Shown here piece by piece: positions 25,224 through 33,338 of a stretch of DNA of 41,437 bases. The translations under genes and the position numbers were made by a program. This stretch comes from Spirochaetales bacterium (GTDB lineage Bacteria > Spirochaetota > Spirochaetia > JAFGXN01). How positions within the stretch are numbered: the first letter of the stretch is position 1; each line of letters opens with the position of its first letter. The notes beneath the pieces are model-generated. The model did not search any database and had not been told where the DNA came from. It saw nothing but the letters and a program-made list of their open reading frames with translations. The stretch is taken from contig JAFGXN010000028.1 of NCBI GenBank assembly GCA_016936615.1, positions 1 through 41,437 of the forward strand, given 5' to 3'.

Positions 25224-25490
25224 CTATGCAGAAATTTGATTAAGAAGCTTAGCCATTCTTGATTTTTTTCTTGCAACTGTCTTCTTATGATAAAGACCCT
25301 TACCTGCTGCAGTATCAAGAAGTTTCACCATCTGTCGGAAAGCGACCTCTGCCTCTTCTTTATTATTTGCCTGAGCATTCACAGTAAACTGCTTAATAGC
25401 AGTCTTACACTTGCTTTTTGCTGCTCTATTAGCAATTCTTCTCTTAGCGTCTCTTCTAGCGCTTTTTGCATTTGCCTTGATATTAGCCAA
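25224..25490 (-). CDS. rpsT: 30S ribosomal protein S20, TTG start
   Basis: Ribosomal protein of 88 residues, rich in Lys and Arg, with the signature NAKSARRDAKRRIANRAAKS and the conserved DTAAGKGLYHKKTVARKKSR end. The start codon is TTG at 25490 behind a TAGGAGG site. E. coli rpsT also uses UUG and is autoregulated through it, so the rare start may be kept for regulation. It follows the small zinc-ribbon gene by 19 nt and precedes the HU gene. Confidence 0.97.
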   Translation of the reverse strand: MANIKANAKSARRDAKRRIANRAAKSKCKTAIKQFTVNAQANNKEEAEVAFRQMVKLLDTAAGKGLYHKKTVARKKSRMAKLLNQISA

Positions 25491-25509
25491 TTAAGTATCC
25501 TCCTAGTCT

Positions 25510-25680
25510 CTATTTAAAATCTTTTGGTTTTCGTTCAGTTCTTTTGCATTGTGTACATTCTGCAACATTCTTAGCTTTGCCTTTAGCAAATACTGTCTTC
25601 ATCTTTACTTCACCGCCACATGGGCATTCGAATCTATGTGTTGTAGAACCAGTACGAGAGTTTTTACTCGCTTGTGCCAT
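25510..25680 (-). CDS. Small zinc-ribbon protein (56 residues)
   Basis: A short gene. The ATG at 25680 has an AGGAG site, and the frame ends with TAG at 25510-25512. The product begins MAQASKNSRTGSTTHRFEC and has a CPC pair (Cys19, Cys21) and a CTQC pair (Cys42, Cys45), a treble-clef or zinc-ribbon pattern, in a strongly basic protein. It is too short to name. Its place at the head of the rpsT operon, directly behind the promoter at 25724-25753, and its charge suggest a ribosome- or RNA-associated role. I infer this from context only. Confidence 0.85.
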   Translation of the reverse strand: MAQASKNSRTGSTTHRFECPCGGEVKMKTVFAKGKAKNVAECTQCKRTERKPKDFK

Positions 25681-25723
25681 ATTTCTTCTCCTAACAAAAA
25701 TTTTTGCATTTATTTAGATACCC

Positions 25724-25753
25724 AATATAACATATTATTTCAATCATAGTCAA
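25724..25753 (-). promoter_or_regulatory. Promoter of the zinc-ribbon-rpsT-HU-lnt operon
   Basis: TTGACT (25748-25753), an 18-bp spacer and TATATT (25724-25729) lie on the minus strand, with an extended -10 TG. The start is expected near 25717, about 36 nt before the ATG. Confidence 0.68.
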
Positions 25754-25781
25754 CTTGATTGATTTAAAATACCTAATTTTT

Positions 25782-25817
25782 AAAAAAATAATAGCTACCT
25801 AAATTTAAGTAGCTATT
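25782..25817 (-). terminator. Rho-independent terminator of glnN
   Basis: Nine-base arms AATAGCTAC (25790-25798) and GTAGCTATT (25809-25817) are followed on the minus strand by a T-rich run (complement of 25782-25788). It lies 23 bp after the glnN stop. Confidence 0.85.
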
Positions 25818-25840
25818 AGATTTAATCTTTTTAAACAAAA

Positions 25841-27964
25841 TTACATATTAAATAGCAATTCTGCATAGCTTGGGAAAGGCCAAACATCTTCATCACAGAG
25901 TTTTTCCAAACCATCAACGACTTCTCTCAGATTCTCCATTGCAGGAATAACCTGATTTCGGAAATAAACTGCTTTTTCATAAACTTCTGAGATCTTCTCA
26001 GCACCATCATGAATAGCATCAAGCTTCTCACACAATTCAATCATCTTCTCAAACTCAGATGAAATCTTCTCGATCAACTTAACTTGAGCCTTACTTGCAA
26101 CACCTGAAACAGATTTAACACTATTAACACCTTCACAAAGTGAGATCAAATACTCATTCACAGCAGGAAGGATATTACGGCTAACCATCTGAACTGCTAA
26201 TCCAGCCTCAATGTTAATTCGCTTAGCATACTCCTCAAGATAGATATCATATCTAGAATGTAACTCTTTTTTAGAAAAAACACCATGCTTCTCGAAAAGC
26301 TTTACGGTATAATCCTTAATAAATTCAGGAACTGCTTCAACTGTAGATCTTAGATTAGCTAGGCCTCTCTTTTTAGCCTCAATTTCCCACTCAGGAGAGT
26401 AACCATTACCATTAAAGATTATTCTTTTATGATTCTTATATGTCTCTCCAACTATCTTTTCAATAGCCTTTGGAAGGTCAGTAGCTTTTTCCAGGATATC
26501 TGCAAACTCACCAAGAATATCCGCAACAGCAGTATTGATTACAACATTTGGACCAGCCAAAGATTGAGATGAACCGACCATTCTGAACTCAAACTTGTTG
26601 CCAGTAAAGGCAAAAGGAGATGTTCTATTTCGGTCAGTTAAATCCTTAGGAAGATCTGGAATTGCATTAGCACCAAGCTTCAAGCTCTGTCCATCCTTTG
26701 ATTCAACCTTCTTGCCCTCTGCAACACCCTCAAATATTTCAGTAAGCTGATCGCCCAAGAACATTGAAATAATTGCTGGAGGAGCCTCATTACCACCAAG
26801 TCTATGATCATTTCCAGCATTTGCAGCAGAAGCCCTTAGAAGTGGCGCATACATATCTATAGCTTTAATCACAGCAGAAGTAAAGATCAAAAACTGAGAG
26901 TTATCTGATGGTGTGCTACCTGGATTCAATAAATTTATACCATCATCCGTAGCTATTGACCAGTTGTTATGCTTACCTGAGCCATTAACACCTGCGAATG
27001 GCTTCTCATGAAGAAGTGCAACTAAATCGTGTCTAAGTGCTAACTTTTTCATCATTTCCATAACAAGCTGATTTGTATCAGTTGAAACATTTGCAGTGTC
27101 AAAGATAATTGCAAGCTCAAACTGATTCGGCGCAACCTCATTATGCTGTGTCTTTGCTGTAATACCAAGCTTCCACAACTCATAATTCAACTCTGCCATA
27201 AATGCAGTTACTCTTTCATTTATCGCACCAAAATAATGATCTTCCATCTCCTGGCCTTTTACAGGCATAGAACCAAATACTGTTCTTCCTGCAAACTTCA
27301 AATCAGGACGAGCCTCAAACAATTTCTTTTCTACTAGAAAATACTCTTGTTCAGGACCAACAGTAACAGAGATCTTCTTTGATGTAGTATTACCTAGAGC
27401 CTTGATCAATCTAAGAGCCTGCTTCTCAACCGCCTCCATTGATCGCAAAAGTGGAACTTTTTTATCTAAAGCCTCACCAGTATATGAAAAGAAAGCAGTT
27501 GGGATTGCCAAAGTCAAACCAGTCTTATCAGCTTTAAGAAAAGCTGGAGAAGAGACATCCCACGCAGTGTATCCTCTAGCCTCAAAAGTCTCTCTTAATC
27601 CACCATTAGGAAAAGAAGAAGCATCTGGCTCACCTTGAACAAGTTCTTTACCAGAAAATTCCATTATTACTGTACCATCTCCAACAGGAGAAATAAAAGA
27701 ATCATGCTTCTCAGCAGTCAAACCTGTCAAAGGCTGAAACCAGTGAGTAAAATGCGTAGCACCTTTCTCAATTGCCCAATCCTTCATAGTATTTGCAACA
27801 ACATTTGCTACTTCAAGAGAAAGCTTTTTGTCACCTTGCCTAACCTTTTTCAATTCCTTGTATATATCCTTAGGCAACCTTTCCTTCATAACTGAATCGC
27901 TAAAACAATATTCTCCAAAAATAGAAGTTAGAGAATTTTTTCCTGTACCAAAGTCTAAAGTCAT
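25841..27964 (-). CDS. glnN: Glutamine synthetase type III
   Basis: Makes glutamine from glutamate, ammonium and ATP as a large dodecamer. The length of 707 residues fits GSIII, not the 450-residue GSI. Visible landmarks are the GSIII core stretches GPEQEYFLVE, TAKTQHNEVAPNQFE, FAGVNGSGKHNNWSI, NAGNDHRLGGNEAPP and DRNRTSPFAFTGNKFEFRMVGSSQS. The ATG at 27964 is used; a TTG at 27979 lies within the GGAGG ribosome site. A sigma-54 promoter lies 37-52 bp upstream. Together with glnK and amt immediately upstream it forms an ammonium-assimilation block. Confidence 0.97.
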   Translation of the reverse strand: MTLDFGTGKNSLTSIFGEYCFSDSVMKERLPKDIYKELKKVRQGDKKLSLEVANVVANTMKDWAIEKGATHFTHWFQPLTGLTAEKHDSFISPVGDGTVIMEFSGKELVQGEPDASSFPNGGLRETFEARGYTAWDVSSPAFLKADKTGLTLAIPTAFFSYTGEALDKKVPLLRSMEAVEKQALRLIKALGNTTSKKISVTVGPEQEYFLVEKKLFEARPDLKFAGRTVFGSMPVKGQEMEDHYFGAINERVTAFMAELNYELWKLGITAKTQHNEVAPNQFELAIIFDTANVSTDTNQLVMEMMKKLALRHDLVALLHEKPFAGVNGSGKHNNWSIATDDGINLLNPGSTPSDNSQFLIFTSAVIKAIDMYAPLLRASAANAGNDHRLGGNEAPPAIISMFLGDQLTEIFEGVAEGKKVESKDGQSLKLGANAIPDLPKDLTDRNRTSPFAFTGNKFEFRMVGSSQSLAGPNVVINTAVADILGEFADILEKATDLPKAIEKIVGETYKNHKRIIFNGNGYSPEWEIEAKKRGLANLRSTVEAVPEFIKDYTVKLFEKHGVFSKKELHSRYDIYLEEYAKRINIEAGLAVQMVSRNILPAVNEYLISLCEGVNSVKSVSGVASKAQVKLIEKISSEFEKMIELCEKLDAIHDGAEKISEVYEKAVYFRNQVIPAMENLREVVDGLEKLCDEDVWPFPSYAELLFNM

Positions 27965-28000
27965 ATATAATTCCTCCAATTATAGTATATACATTTTATT

Positions 28001-28016
28001 AGCAATTTTCATGCCA
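28001..28016 (-). promoter_or_regulatory. Sigma-54 promoter of glnN
   Basis: On the minus strand TGGCATGAAAATTGCT matches the -24/-12 consensus TGGCACG-N4-TTGCW with one mismatch. The start is expected near 27990, about 26 nt before the ATG. Confidence 0.88.
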
Positions 28017-28062
28017 AAAATACGAGAATTTTATATTTCTTTACATAACATAAAGATATAAA

Positions 28063-28109
28063 AATCCTACATTTTTCCTTTGAAACTATCAATACAAAAA
28101 TGTAGGATT
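28063..28109 (-). terminator. Probable terminator hairpin of amt-glnK, overlapping an enhancer dyad
   Basis: Perfect 14-bp inverted arms lie at 28063-28076 and 28096-28109, with a 19-nt loop. On the minus strand the second arm runs straight into a T-rich stretch. The glnK-side arm shares bases with the TACA-N4-TGTA site at 28093-28104, so the element may have two uses. Confidence 0.58.
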
Positions 28110-28134
28110 ATTTAAAAAATATTACATTTTTGTA
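28093..28134. promoter_or_regulatory. Paired TACA-N4-TGTA dyads upstream of glnN (candidate enhancer)
   Basis: TACAAAAATGTA (28093-28104) and TACATTTTTGTA (28123-28134) have centres exactly 30 bp apart, about 107 and 137 bp upstream of the predicted sigma-54 start of glnN. The outer one ends 2 bp from the glnK stop codon. The same pair and spacing recur upstream of amt. Confidence 0.66.
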
Positions 28135-28136
28135 GG

Positions 28137-28478
28137 TTAACCAATTGCTTCAGAACCTCGGTCATTACTCCTAATCCTGATACACTCCTCAATATTTGTA
28201 ACAAATATCTTACCATCACCGATCTCGCCAGTTCTAGCACCTTTTAAGATAGCCTCAATTGCAGTATCCAAGAAATTCTCGTTAACTGCAATATCAATCC
28301 TAACTTTTTTCAACAAATTAACCTCGAAATCAACGCCACGGTAGATCTCAGTATATCCTCCCTGCTGACCGCAGCCAAGAACATTAGTTATAGACATCTT
28401 AAAGACCTGAGCCTTAAACAACTCCTTCTTAACATCATTTAATTTGTATGGCTGAATGTAAGCTGTAATCATCTTCAT
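28137..28478 (-). CDS. glnK: PII nitrogen-regulatory protein (GlnK-type)
   Basis: Trimeric signal protein that binds ATP, ADP and 2-oxoglutarate and blocks the ammonium channel. The 113 residues begin [20 protein letters not shown]. The T-loop is [20 protein letters not shown] and the C-terminal signature region is [20 protein letters not shown]. Position 51, the uridylylated Tyr in enteric PII proteins, is Phe here, while Tyr46 is kept. Control by UMP addition at that site is therefore excluded. The ATG at 28478 has an AAGGAG site 26 nt after amt, the classical amt-glnK pairing. Confidence 0.95.
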   Translation of the reverse strand: MKMITAYIQPYKLNDVKKELFKAQVFKMSITNVLGCGQQGGYTEIYRGVDFEVNLLKKVRIDIAVNENFLDTAIEAILKGARTGEIGDGKIFVTNIEECIRIRSNDRGSEAIG

Positions 28479-28504
28479 AAATTAACTCCTTCCAAAATTG
28501 ATCC

Positions 28505-29848
28505 TTACATATTTGTAAAAATCTGAAACCCACTATAAGATTCACACCCATGCTCAGATATATCCAAACCAAGCATCTCCTCTTTCTCTGTAACCCTTAG
28601 ACAAGAAGCTTTTTTCAGTATGAAAAAAAGCAAAAACGCAGTAGACAAGGTCCATCCAAGAATCACAACAACTCCAAGCAACTGAATTCCGAGAGTAGCA
28701 AAGCCACCACCGTAAAAGAGCCCCAACTTATCAGGATCAGAAGAGAATAACCCAACTGCAACAACACCCCAAAGACCATTTACACCGTGAACAGATACAG
28801 CACCTACTGGATCATCAATATGCAATACCTTATCGATAAGCTCTACACTTCCAACAACCAAAGCACCACCAATTAACCCAACAACAATTGCCATAACAGG
28901 TGAAATAACATCAGCACCCGCAGTTATAGCAACCAAACCTGCCAGAGCACCATTCAAAGACATACTAGGATCTGGTTTCTTCGAAACTACCCAAGTTATA
29001 ACCATAGCTATTATTGCACCAGCAGCTCCAGCCAAAGTGGTTGTAAGCATAACACGAGATATACTCGAACTAGCAAAATCCAAGGTACTACCACAGTTAA
29101 AACCAAACCAACCAAACCACAAAATAAAAACACCCAGTGAAGCCAGAGGTAAGTTATGACCCAAAATAGCTTTAACTACAATCTTATCACCAACTCTTGT
29201 ATATTTCCCTTTACGTGGACCAATCATAACAGCTCCAGCCAAAGCAGCAAGCCCTCCAACCAAGTGAACAACCCCAGAACCAGCAAAATCATAGAACCCA
29301 AGCCGAGACAACCAGCCTCCACCCCAGATCCAATGACCAATAACAGGATATATAAAACCAGTAATCACCACACTGTAAATCAAATATCCAACAAACTTAG
29401 TTCGCTCAGCAACACCACCTGAGACAATAGTAGAAGCAGTAGCAGCAAAGACAACCTGAAACATCCAAAAGCTCATCTCACTTGGATCACTTCCCATTAG
29501 GAAAAATTTTGATTTACCAAACAAGCCGAAAACTGAAGTTCCAAACATAATCCCATAGCCTATGAAAAAAAAGACTAAAGATCCAATACAGAAATCCATC
29601 AAGTTCTTCATGATAATATTCCCTGCATTCTTACTTCTTGAAAGACCTAATTCCAACATTGAAAATCCTGCCTGCATAAAGAAGACAAGTACAGTACAGA
29701 GAAATAACCACATTATATTTATCTCTTCTGTCTTATCTGCAAGAACAACACTTCCCTCAACTACTGAATCTGAAATTTCATTTTCATAAGAAAAAAGGGA
29801 GAAACAACTAAAGACAATAAAAATTCCGATAAAAATTTTCTTTTTCAC
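28505..29848 (-). CDS. amt: Ammonium transporter Amt
   Basis: Channel protein of 447 residues for uptake of ammonium across the inner membrane. An N-terminal signal-like helix (2-20) precedes about eleven membrane segments with Amt landmarks, such as FFMQAGFSMLELGLSRSKN, DFAGSGVVHLVGGLAALAGA, FGWFGFNCGST, NGALAGLVAITAGADV and DPVGAVSVHGVNGLWG, which carries the second conserved His. The start is GTG at 29848 with a GGAGG site. It is driven by a perfect sigma-54 promoter and followed by glnK, which would bind its cytoplasmic face. Confidence 0.97.
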   Translation of the reverse strand: MKKKIFIGIFIVFSCFSLFSYENEISDSVVEGSVVLADKTEEINIMWLFLCTVLVFFMQAGFSMLELGLSRSKNAGNIIMKNLMDFCIGSLVFFFIGYGIMFGTSVFGLFGKSKFFLMGSDPSEMSFWMFQVVFAATASTIVSGGVAERTKFVGYLIYSVVITGFIYPVIGHWIWGGGWLSRLGFYDFAGSGVVHLVGGLAALAGAVMIGPRKGKYTRVGDKIVVKAILGHNLPLASLGVFILWFGWFGFNCGSTLDFASSSISRVMLTTTLAGAAGAIIAMVITWVVSKKPDPSMSLNGALAGLVAITAGADVISPVMAIVVGLIGGALVVGSVELIDKVLHIDDPVGAVSVHGVNGLWGVVAVGLFSSDPDKLGLFYGGGFATLGIQLLGVVVILGWTLSTAFLLFFILKKASCLRVTEKEEMLGLDISEHGCESYSGFQIFTNM

Positions 29849-29884
29849 AAAAAACCTCCATTATTTTTACGATATACAAACATT

Positions 29885-29900
29885 AGCAATTAACGTGCCA
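29885..29900 (-). promoter_or_regulatory. Sigma-54 promoter of amt-glnK
   Basis: On the minus strand TGGCACGTTAATTGCT is a perfect match to the -24/-12 consensus. The start is expected near 29875, about 26 nt before the GTG start codon. Confidence 0.93.
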
Positions 29901-29904
29901 AAAC

Positions 29905-29932
29905 AAAAAAAACCCTGTAAATTATTACAGGG
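29905..29932 (-). terminator. Rho-independent terminator of the TPR lipoprotein gene
   Basis: The stem CCCTGTAA-TAAT-TTACAGGG (29913-29932) is followed on the minus strand by eight T. It sits between the amt enhancer dyads and the amt sigma-54 promoter, so it insulates amt from read-through. Confidence 0.92.
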
Positions 29933-29968
29933 CAAATATATACGATAAAACAACGGATTTTCAAAGAT

Positions 29969-30010
29969 TACATAGATGTATCTTTAAAAAAATAAACCTA
30001 CAAAAATGTA
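29969..30010. promoter_or_regulatory. Paired TACA-N4-TGTA dyads upstream of amt (candidate enhancer)
   Basis: TACATAGATGTA (29969-29980) and TACAAAAATGTA (29999-30010) have centres exactly 30 bp apart, about 100 and 130 bp upstream of the predicted amt start. The outer one abuts the stop codon of the TPR gene. The inner site has longer dyad arms AAAGAT/ATCTTT. Confidence 0.66.
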
Positions 30011-31087
30011 TTATTCCATAAAGTCGTTTTCAGGAGGTGCGGCATCATTTTCAGAAGGAGAAGCATCATCTTTTACCTCAGATTCACCTTCTTCAAGTCC
30101 AGATTCACCTTCTTCGTCAACAACCTCTTCTTTAGGCTTCAGCGACTCAAGATATGCAAGATACTCATCTTCGGATATAAGTAGACTTGCCTCTTTCAAA
30201 ATTTCAGCAACCTCCTCTGAATATAAAAAATCCTCAGAATAGACAATCGAAGCAAACTTATTCTTATCACTAAAACCTTGCTCTATACACAATAAAAGAC
30301 TCTCCTTCCCAGCGACAAGATCCTCATACCCAACCAACAATATATAACTCTTCAAAAACAGCAAATCAGGATTTTTCTCTTCCTTTTTCTTATCCAGCAA
30401 GAATTCAATCTGCGCAAGTGCATCCTGAAAAAGCTCAGCCTCAAACAATCTATCCAAATATTCCCTTCGAATAACAAGATCATCCGATTTTTTTTCCAAA
30501 TAAACACTATAATATTTAAAAAACTCAAACCTATTTTCAAAATTCATCCCAGTTCTCGCCATAAATAACTGACCATTAACATCTTCAGGATAAAATTCAA
30601 CATATGTCGTTAAAATTTCTAATGCCTCTTCATAGCGCTCAAGCTCATACATTATAAGCCCAGAATTAAACAGTGAGTTTTGACGTCGAGGATCTAAAAT
30701 CAGAACCTGCTGATAAAAGACATAGGCCTCTTCTTTTTTGTTTTGGAGATATCGCAGATATCCATAGGTCTCAAGAACATCAGCATTATCAGGCGAGATA
30801 GACATCAACTTATTAAGATAGGTCTCAGCCTCATCAAACTTACTTTGAACCAACAAAACCCTAACTAAATTATAGATAGCAGCTAGATAATCATTATCTA
30901 AGGCTATAGCATCTTTATATGCCTCCTCTGCTCCCTTGTAATCTTTCTGTTTAAAATAAGAGTTACCTAAATTAAAATAAACAGCCGCAACATCTCTAAC
31001 ATTTCCGTCAAAACCGGCACAAGAATTAGCGAACATTACAAATAGAAGGGCAAAGAAAAACCCTGTTACAAAATTAGATCTTTTCAT
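30011..31087 (-). CDS. TPR-repeat lipoprotein
   Basis: Exported protein of 358 residues. The signal peptide ends at a spirochaete-permitted lipobox ANSC, giving lipidated Cys23. Residues of about 35-275 contain tandem tetratricopeptide repeats, for example YFNLGNSYFKQKDYKGAEEAYKDAI and ALDNDYLAAIYNLVRVLLVQ. The last 45 residues are a low-complexity acidic tail rich in Glu, Asp, Ser and Pro with repeats of EEGES and ENDAAPPEND. It is probably an envelope protein-interaction scaffold; the partner is unknown. It starts 39 nt after the acyltransferase gene without a clear ribosome site. Confidence 0.83.
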   Translation of the reverse strand: MKRSNFVTGFFFALLFVMFANSCAGFDGNVRDVAAVYFNLGNSYFKQKDYKGAEEAYKDAIALDNDYLAAIYNLVRVLLVQSKFDEAETYLNKLMSISPDNADVLETYGYLRYLQNKKEEAYVFYQQVLILDPRRQNSLFNSGLIMYELERYEEALEILTTYVEFYPEDVNGQLFMARTGMNFENRFEFFKYYSVYLEKKSDDLVIRREYLDRLFEAELFQDALAQIEFLLDKKKEEKNPDLLFLKSYILLVGYEDLVAGKESLLLCIEQGFSDKNKFASIVYSEDFLYSEEVAEILKEASLLISEDEYLAYLESLKPKEEVVDEEGESGLEEGESEVKDDASPSENDAAPPENDFME

Positions 31088-31126
31088 GGTTTAATTTTAT
31101 AACAAGGTTAAATTTTAGTCTAGTAT

Positions 31127-32341
31127 TTAAATCAATTCTGCCTTATCTGGTGCTAATATTTGAACAATACTCAGATATTTGTAAGCAGATCTCTTATCAT
31201 CATCAAAGGTAATACGATAAACATACTCATCTTTCTTAAATTCGATAATATTAACCAACGTAACATGCATAGTCTGAATCTCATCGAAAGTGAAAGTCTC
31301 CTCAGAAAAATCATCATACAAGACAAATCTATCTGAATATGCTCTCAATTCTCCAATCTTGTATGGCTGAAGAATCTCCATTGGCTTTCCGCGCTGAACC
31401 CTAACAACGTCAGAGAAAATCTTCTCCTGCAAGAATTCATCTTTTTTACTAAGCACAAGCTTGCTAAAATTCGAACGTTGCCAATCTAACAACTCACTTA
31501 CCCTAGCAGGAATCTTCGAATCATTCGGAACAAACTTTCCGGTACCATCCCAACTTGACTTGTAATCACATTTCTCACACCAGACATCATTACCCTCAGA
31601 TTTCAGGGAAATAAAGCTTCCACACTTAGGACAAGTATACATCAACGCCTCGAAGTGTTCAGCTCCATTCTCTGACAAAGCAGGCAGCTTAGTATTATAC
31701 TGATATTCATATTCACTATATCTAAATTTTTTATCAAAAATCTCAGACATCTGCTCAATCGATAAGGTTCTAACCTCTTCCTTAGTAAACATCATGTGAT
31801 ATTCAACACTAATATGGTATTTACGCCTAACCTTGCTCCACCTTGGCTTAGACAAATAGCCTCCACGAACATGAGCAAGAAGAACAGGGACATCCAACAT
31901 CTTCATCAACTTAATTGTAGATGCAAGTACTGGATGGGTCTCACCATCCCAAGTCTGCCTACCTTCAGGGAAAAAAGAGACAATCTTCTTCCGTGAAATC
32001 AGATTTTTCATATCTCTTACTGCCTGCATATCCCTAGAATCCGCTTTAGTCTTAGGAATAACCCCAGCCTTTGACAACAACCATCTCACATAAGATTTTC
32101 TTAACAATGTCTTACTAGTTAAAAAGTGAATTCTATGCGGAATAAAAGTGTTTATGAAGACTGGATCAAAAAATGTTACATGATTTGCAATCACTAGATA
32201 AGGTGGTTTCATTCTTCGCGCAAGCTTCTTATTCTCAGCTTTAACCCTATACTTAGTCTTTAAAAGTGGAACTAAGGTAGCTTTTACTAGAATGTAAAAA
32301 AACAGACTGAATTTAATTTTTCTTTTTTTGTTATTTTCCAT
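31127..32341 (-). CDS. 1-acylglycerol-3-phosphate acyltransferase-like protein with C-terminal zinc ribbon
   Basis: Membrane-associated lysophospholipid acyltransferase. An N-terminal hydrophobic helix (11-27) precedes the PlsC motifs NHVTFFD (His54, Asp59) and FPEGR (124-128). Unlike PlsC (about 240 residues), it continues to 404. After residue 230 a zinc ribbon CPKC...CEKC (Cys237, 240, 255, 258) appears, then a 140-residue beta-rich domain whose pattern (PYKIGELRAYSDRFVLYDDF) recalls a PH-like fold. The ATG at 32341 is used; an upstream TTG at 32356 is inside the GGAGGAG site. The acylation role fits the family. The tail may sense or recruit substrates, by inference. Confidence 0.84.
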   Translation of the reverse strand: MENNKKRKIKFSLFFYILVKATLVPLLKTKYRVKAENKKLARRMKPPYLVIANHVTFFDPVFINTFIPHRIHFLTSKTLLRKSYVRWLLSKAGVIPKTKADSRDMQAVRDMKNLISRKKIVSFFPEGRQTWDGETHPVLASTIKLMKMLDVPVLLAHVRGGYLSKPRWSKVRRKYHISVEYHMMFTKEEVRTLSIEQMSEIFDKKFRYSEYEYQYNTKLPALSENGAEHFEALMYTCPKCGSFISLKSEGNDVWCEKCDYKSSWDGTGKFVPNDSKIPARVSELLDWQRSNFSKLVLSKKDEFLQEKIFSDVVRVQRGKPMEILQPYKIGELRAYSDRFVLYDDFSEETFTFDEIQTMHVTLVNIIEFKKDEYVYRITFDDDKRSAYKYLSIVQILAPDKAELI

Positions 32342-32427
32342 TACGAACTCCTCCAATAATTTAATTATGAAGATTTTTTAATGTAATGCACAATTTTTAA
32401 GATTAAAATAAGATTAAAAAATACACG

Positions 32428-32454
32428 AAAAGGGCTGCAACGTACAGCCCTTTT
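32428..32454 (-). terminator. Rho-independent terminator after the secreted TPR gene
   Basis: Ten-base arms AAAAGGGCTG and CAGCCCTTTT with a 7-nt loop lie 4 bp beyond the stop codon of the gene at 32459. The symmetrical A/T flanks could also end transcription on the other strand. Confidence 0.88.
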
Positions 32455-32458
32455 AAAT

Positions 32459-33226
32459 TTACTTCATTTTTTTAGCTTCTTCTATTGTTTCAAGAATATA
32501 CCAGTTTTCAGGGTAAATTTCCTTCGCTTTATAAAGCCAAAACAATGCCTGCTCTTTATCGCCTAGTCTTTGATAACAGATTCCCCGAGTCTTGTAAATA
32601 TTATGAAGATCATCAAGCTCAATATTAGACATCTGCATAGCCTTATCCAGATATTCAAGAGCTTTATGAGGATCTCCTCCTACAATCTTTGGAGGAAAGG
32701 CAAATGAATAGGAATGAACTAACCAAGCCTTACCATTTGACGGATCCAACTTCACAGCATCCTCAGCAAGCTTTCTCATCTTCAAGCCAACCTTCAAGAT
32801 ATAATTACGATCCTTGTAGGCAACAAACTGACCATAAATATCAGTCTTAATCCTACAACCTTCGGACGTAACCTTGATAGCCAAAGACTTATCAATAAGC
32901 TCCATTGCCTTATCAAGCTCAACACCAGCTCTGTCAAGAATATTATTCATCCGGAAGAACCTTCCATAGAAAAATTGAGCCTGACCTAACCACAGATACT
33001 TATCAACCTCTGATAGCGATGCTGCTTCAATCTCTTGCACAACCTCATTGAATAACGGTTGAACAACCTCAATACCTTGTTCCTGAGCGTAAACAAGATC
33101 ACGAAATTCAGCTAGAGTTTCAGAAAAACTCTCAGCCCCCATACTATCCTTATCATTCTGGGCCCATCCGTAAGATAGACATAGAAGGATGAGGACAGTA
33201 ATAGTTAAAATTCTATTACCTCTCAT
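32459..33226 (-). CDS. Exported TPR-like protein
   Basis: Protein of 255 residues with a cleavable signal peptide (hydrophobic 6-20, ending GWAQ). The mature part is helical and Tyr/Leu-rich, with TPR-like units such as ALEYLDKAMQMSNIELDDLH and YQRLGDKEQALFWLYKAKEI near the C terminus. There is no lipobox Cys. The ATG at 33226 has an AGGAGG site and its own promoter at 33247-33275, and the gene is closed by a terminator, so it forms a single-gene unit. It is probably periplasmic. Function unknown. Confidence 0.8.
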   Translation of the reverse strand: MRGNRILTITVLILLCLSYGWAQNDKDSMGAESFSETLAEFRDLVYAQEQGIEVVQPLFNEVVQEIEAASLSEVDKYLWLGQAQFFYGRFFRMNNILDRAGVELDKAMELIDKSLAIKVTSEGCRIKTDIYGQFVAYKDRNYILKVGLKMRKLAEDAVKLDPSNGKAWLVHSYSFAFPPKIVGGDPHKALEYLDKAMQMSNIELDDLHNIYKTRGICYQRLGDKEQALFWLYKAKEIYPENWYILETIEEAKKMK

Positions 33227-33246
33227 GGTAACCTCCTGTAATTTAT

Positions 33247-33275
33247 AAGATACGCCATAAATAAAATATAGTCAA
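33247..33275 (-). promoter_or_regulatory. Promoter of the exported TPR gene
   Basis: TTGACT (33270-33275), a 17-bp spacer and TATCTT (33247-33252) lie on the minus strand, giving a start near 33240, about 14 nt before the ATG. Confidence 0.62.
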
Positions 33276-33338
33276 ATAAAAAAAGGCTTAAAATTAAATT
33301 ATTAAAGGATTAAACTAAGATTAAAATAAATAGAACAC

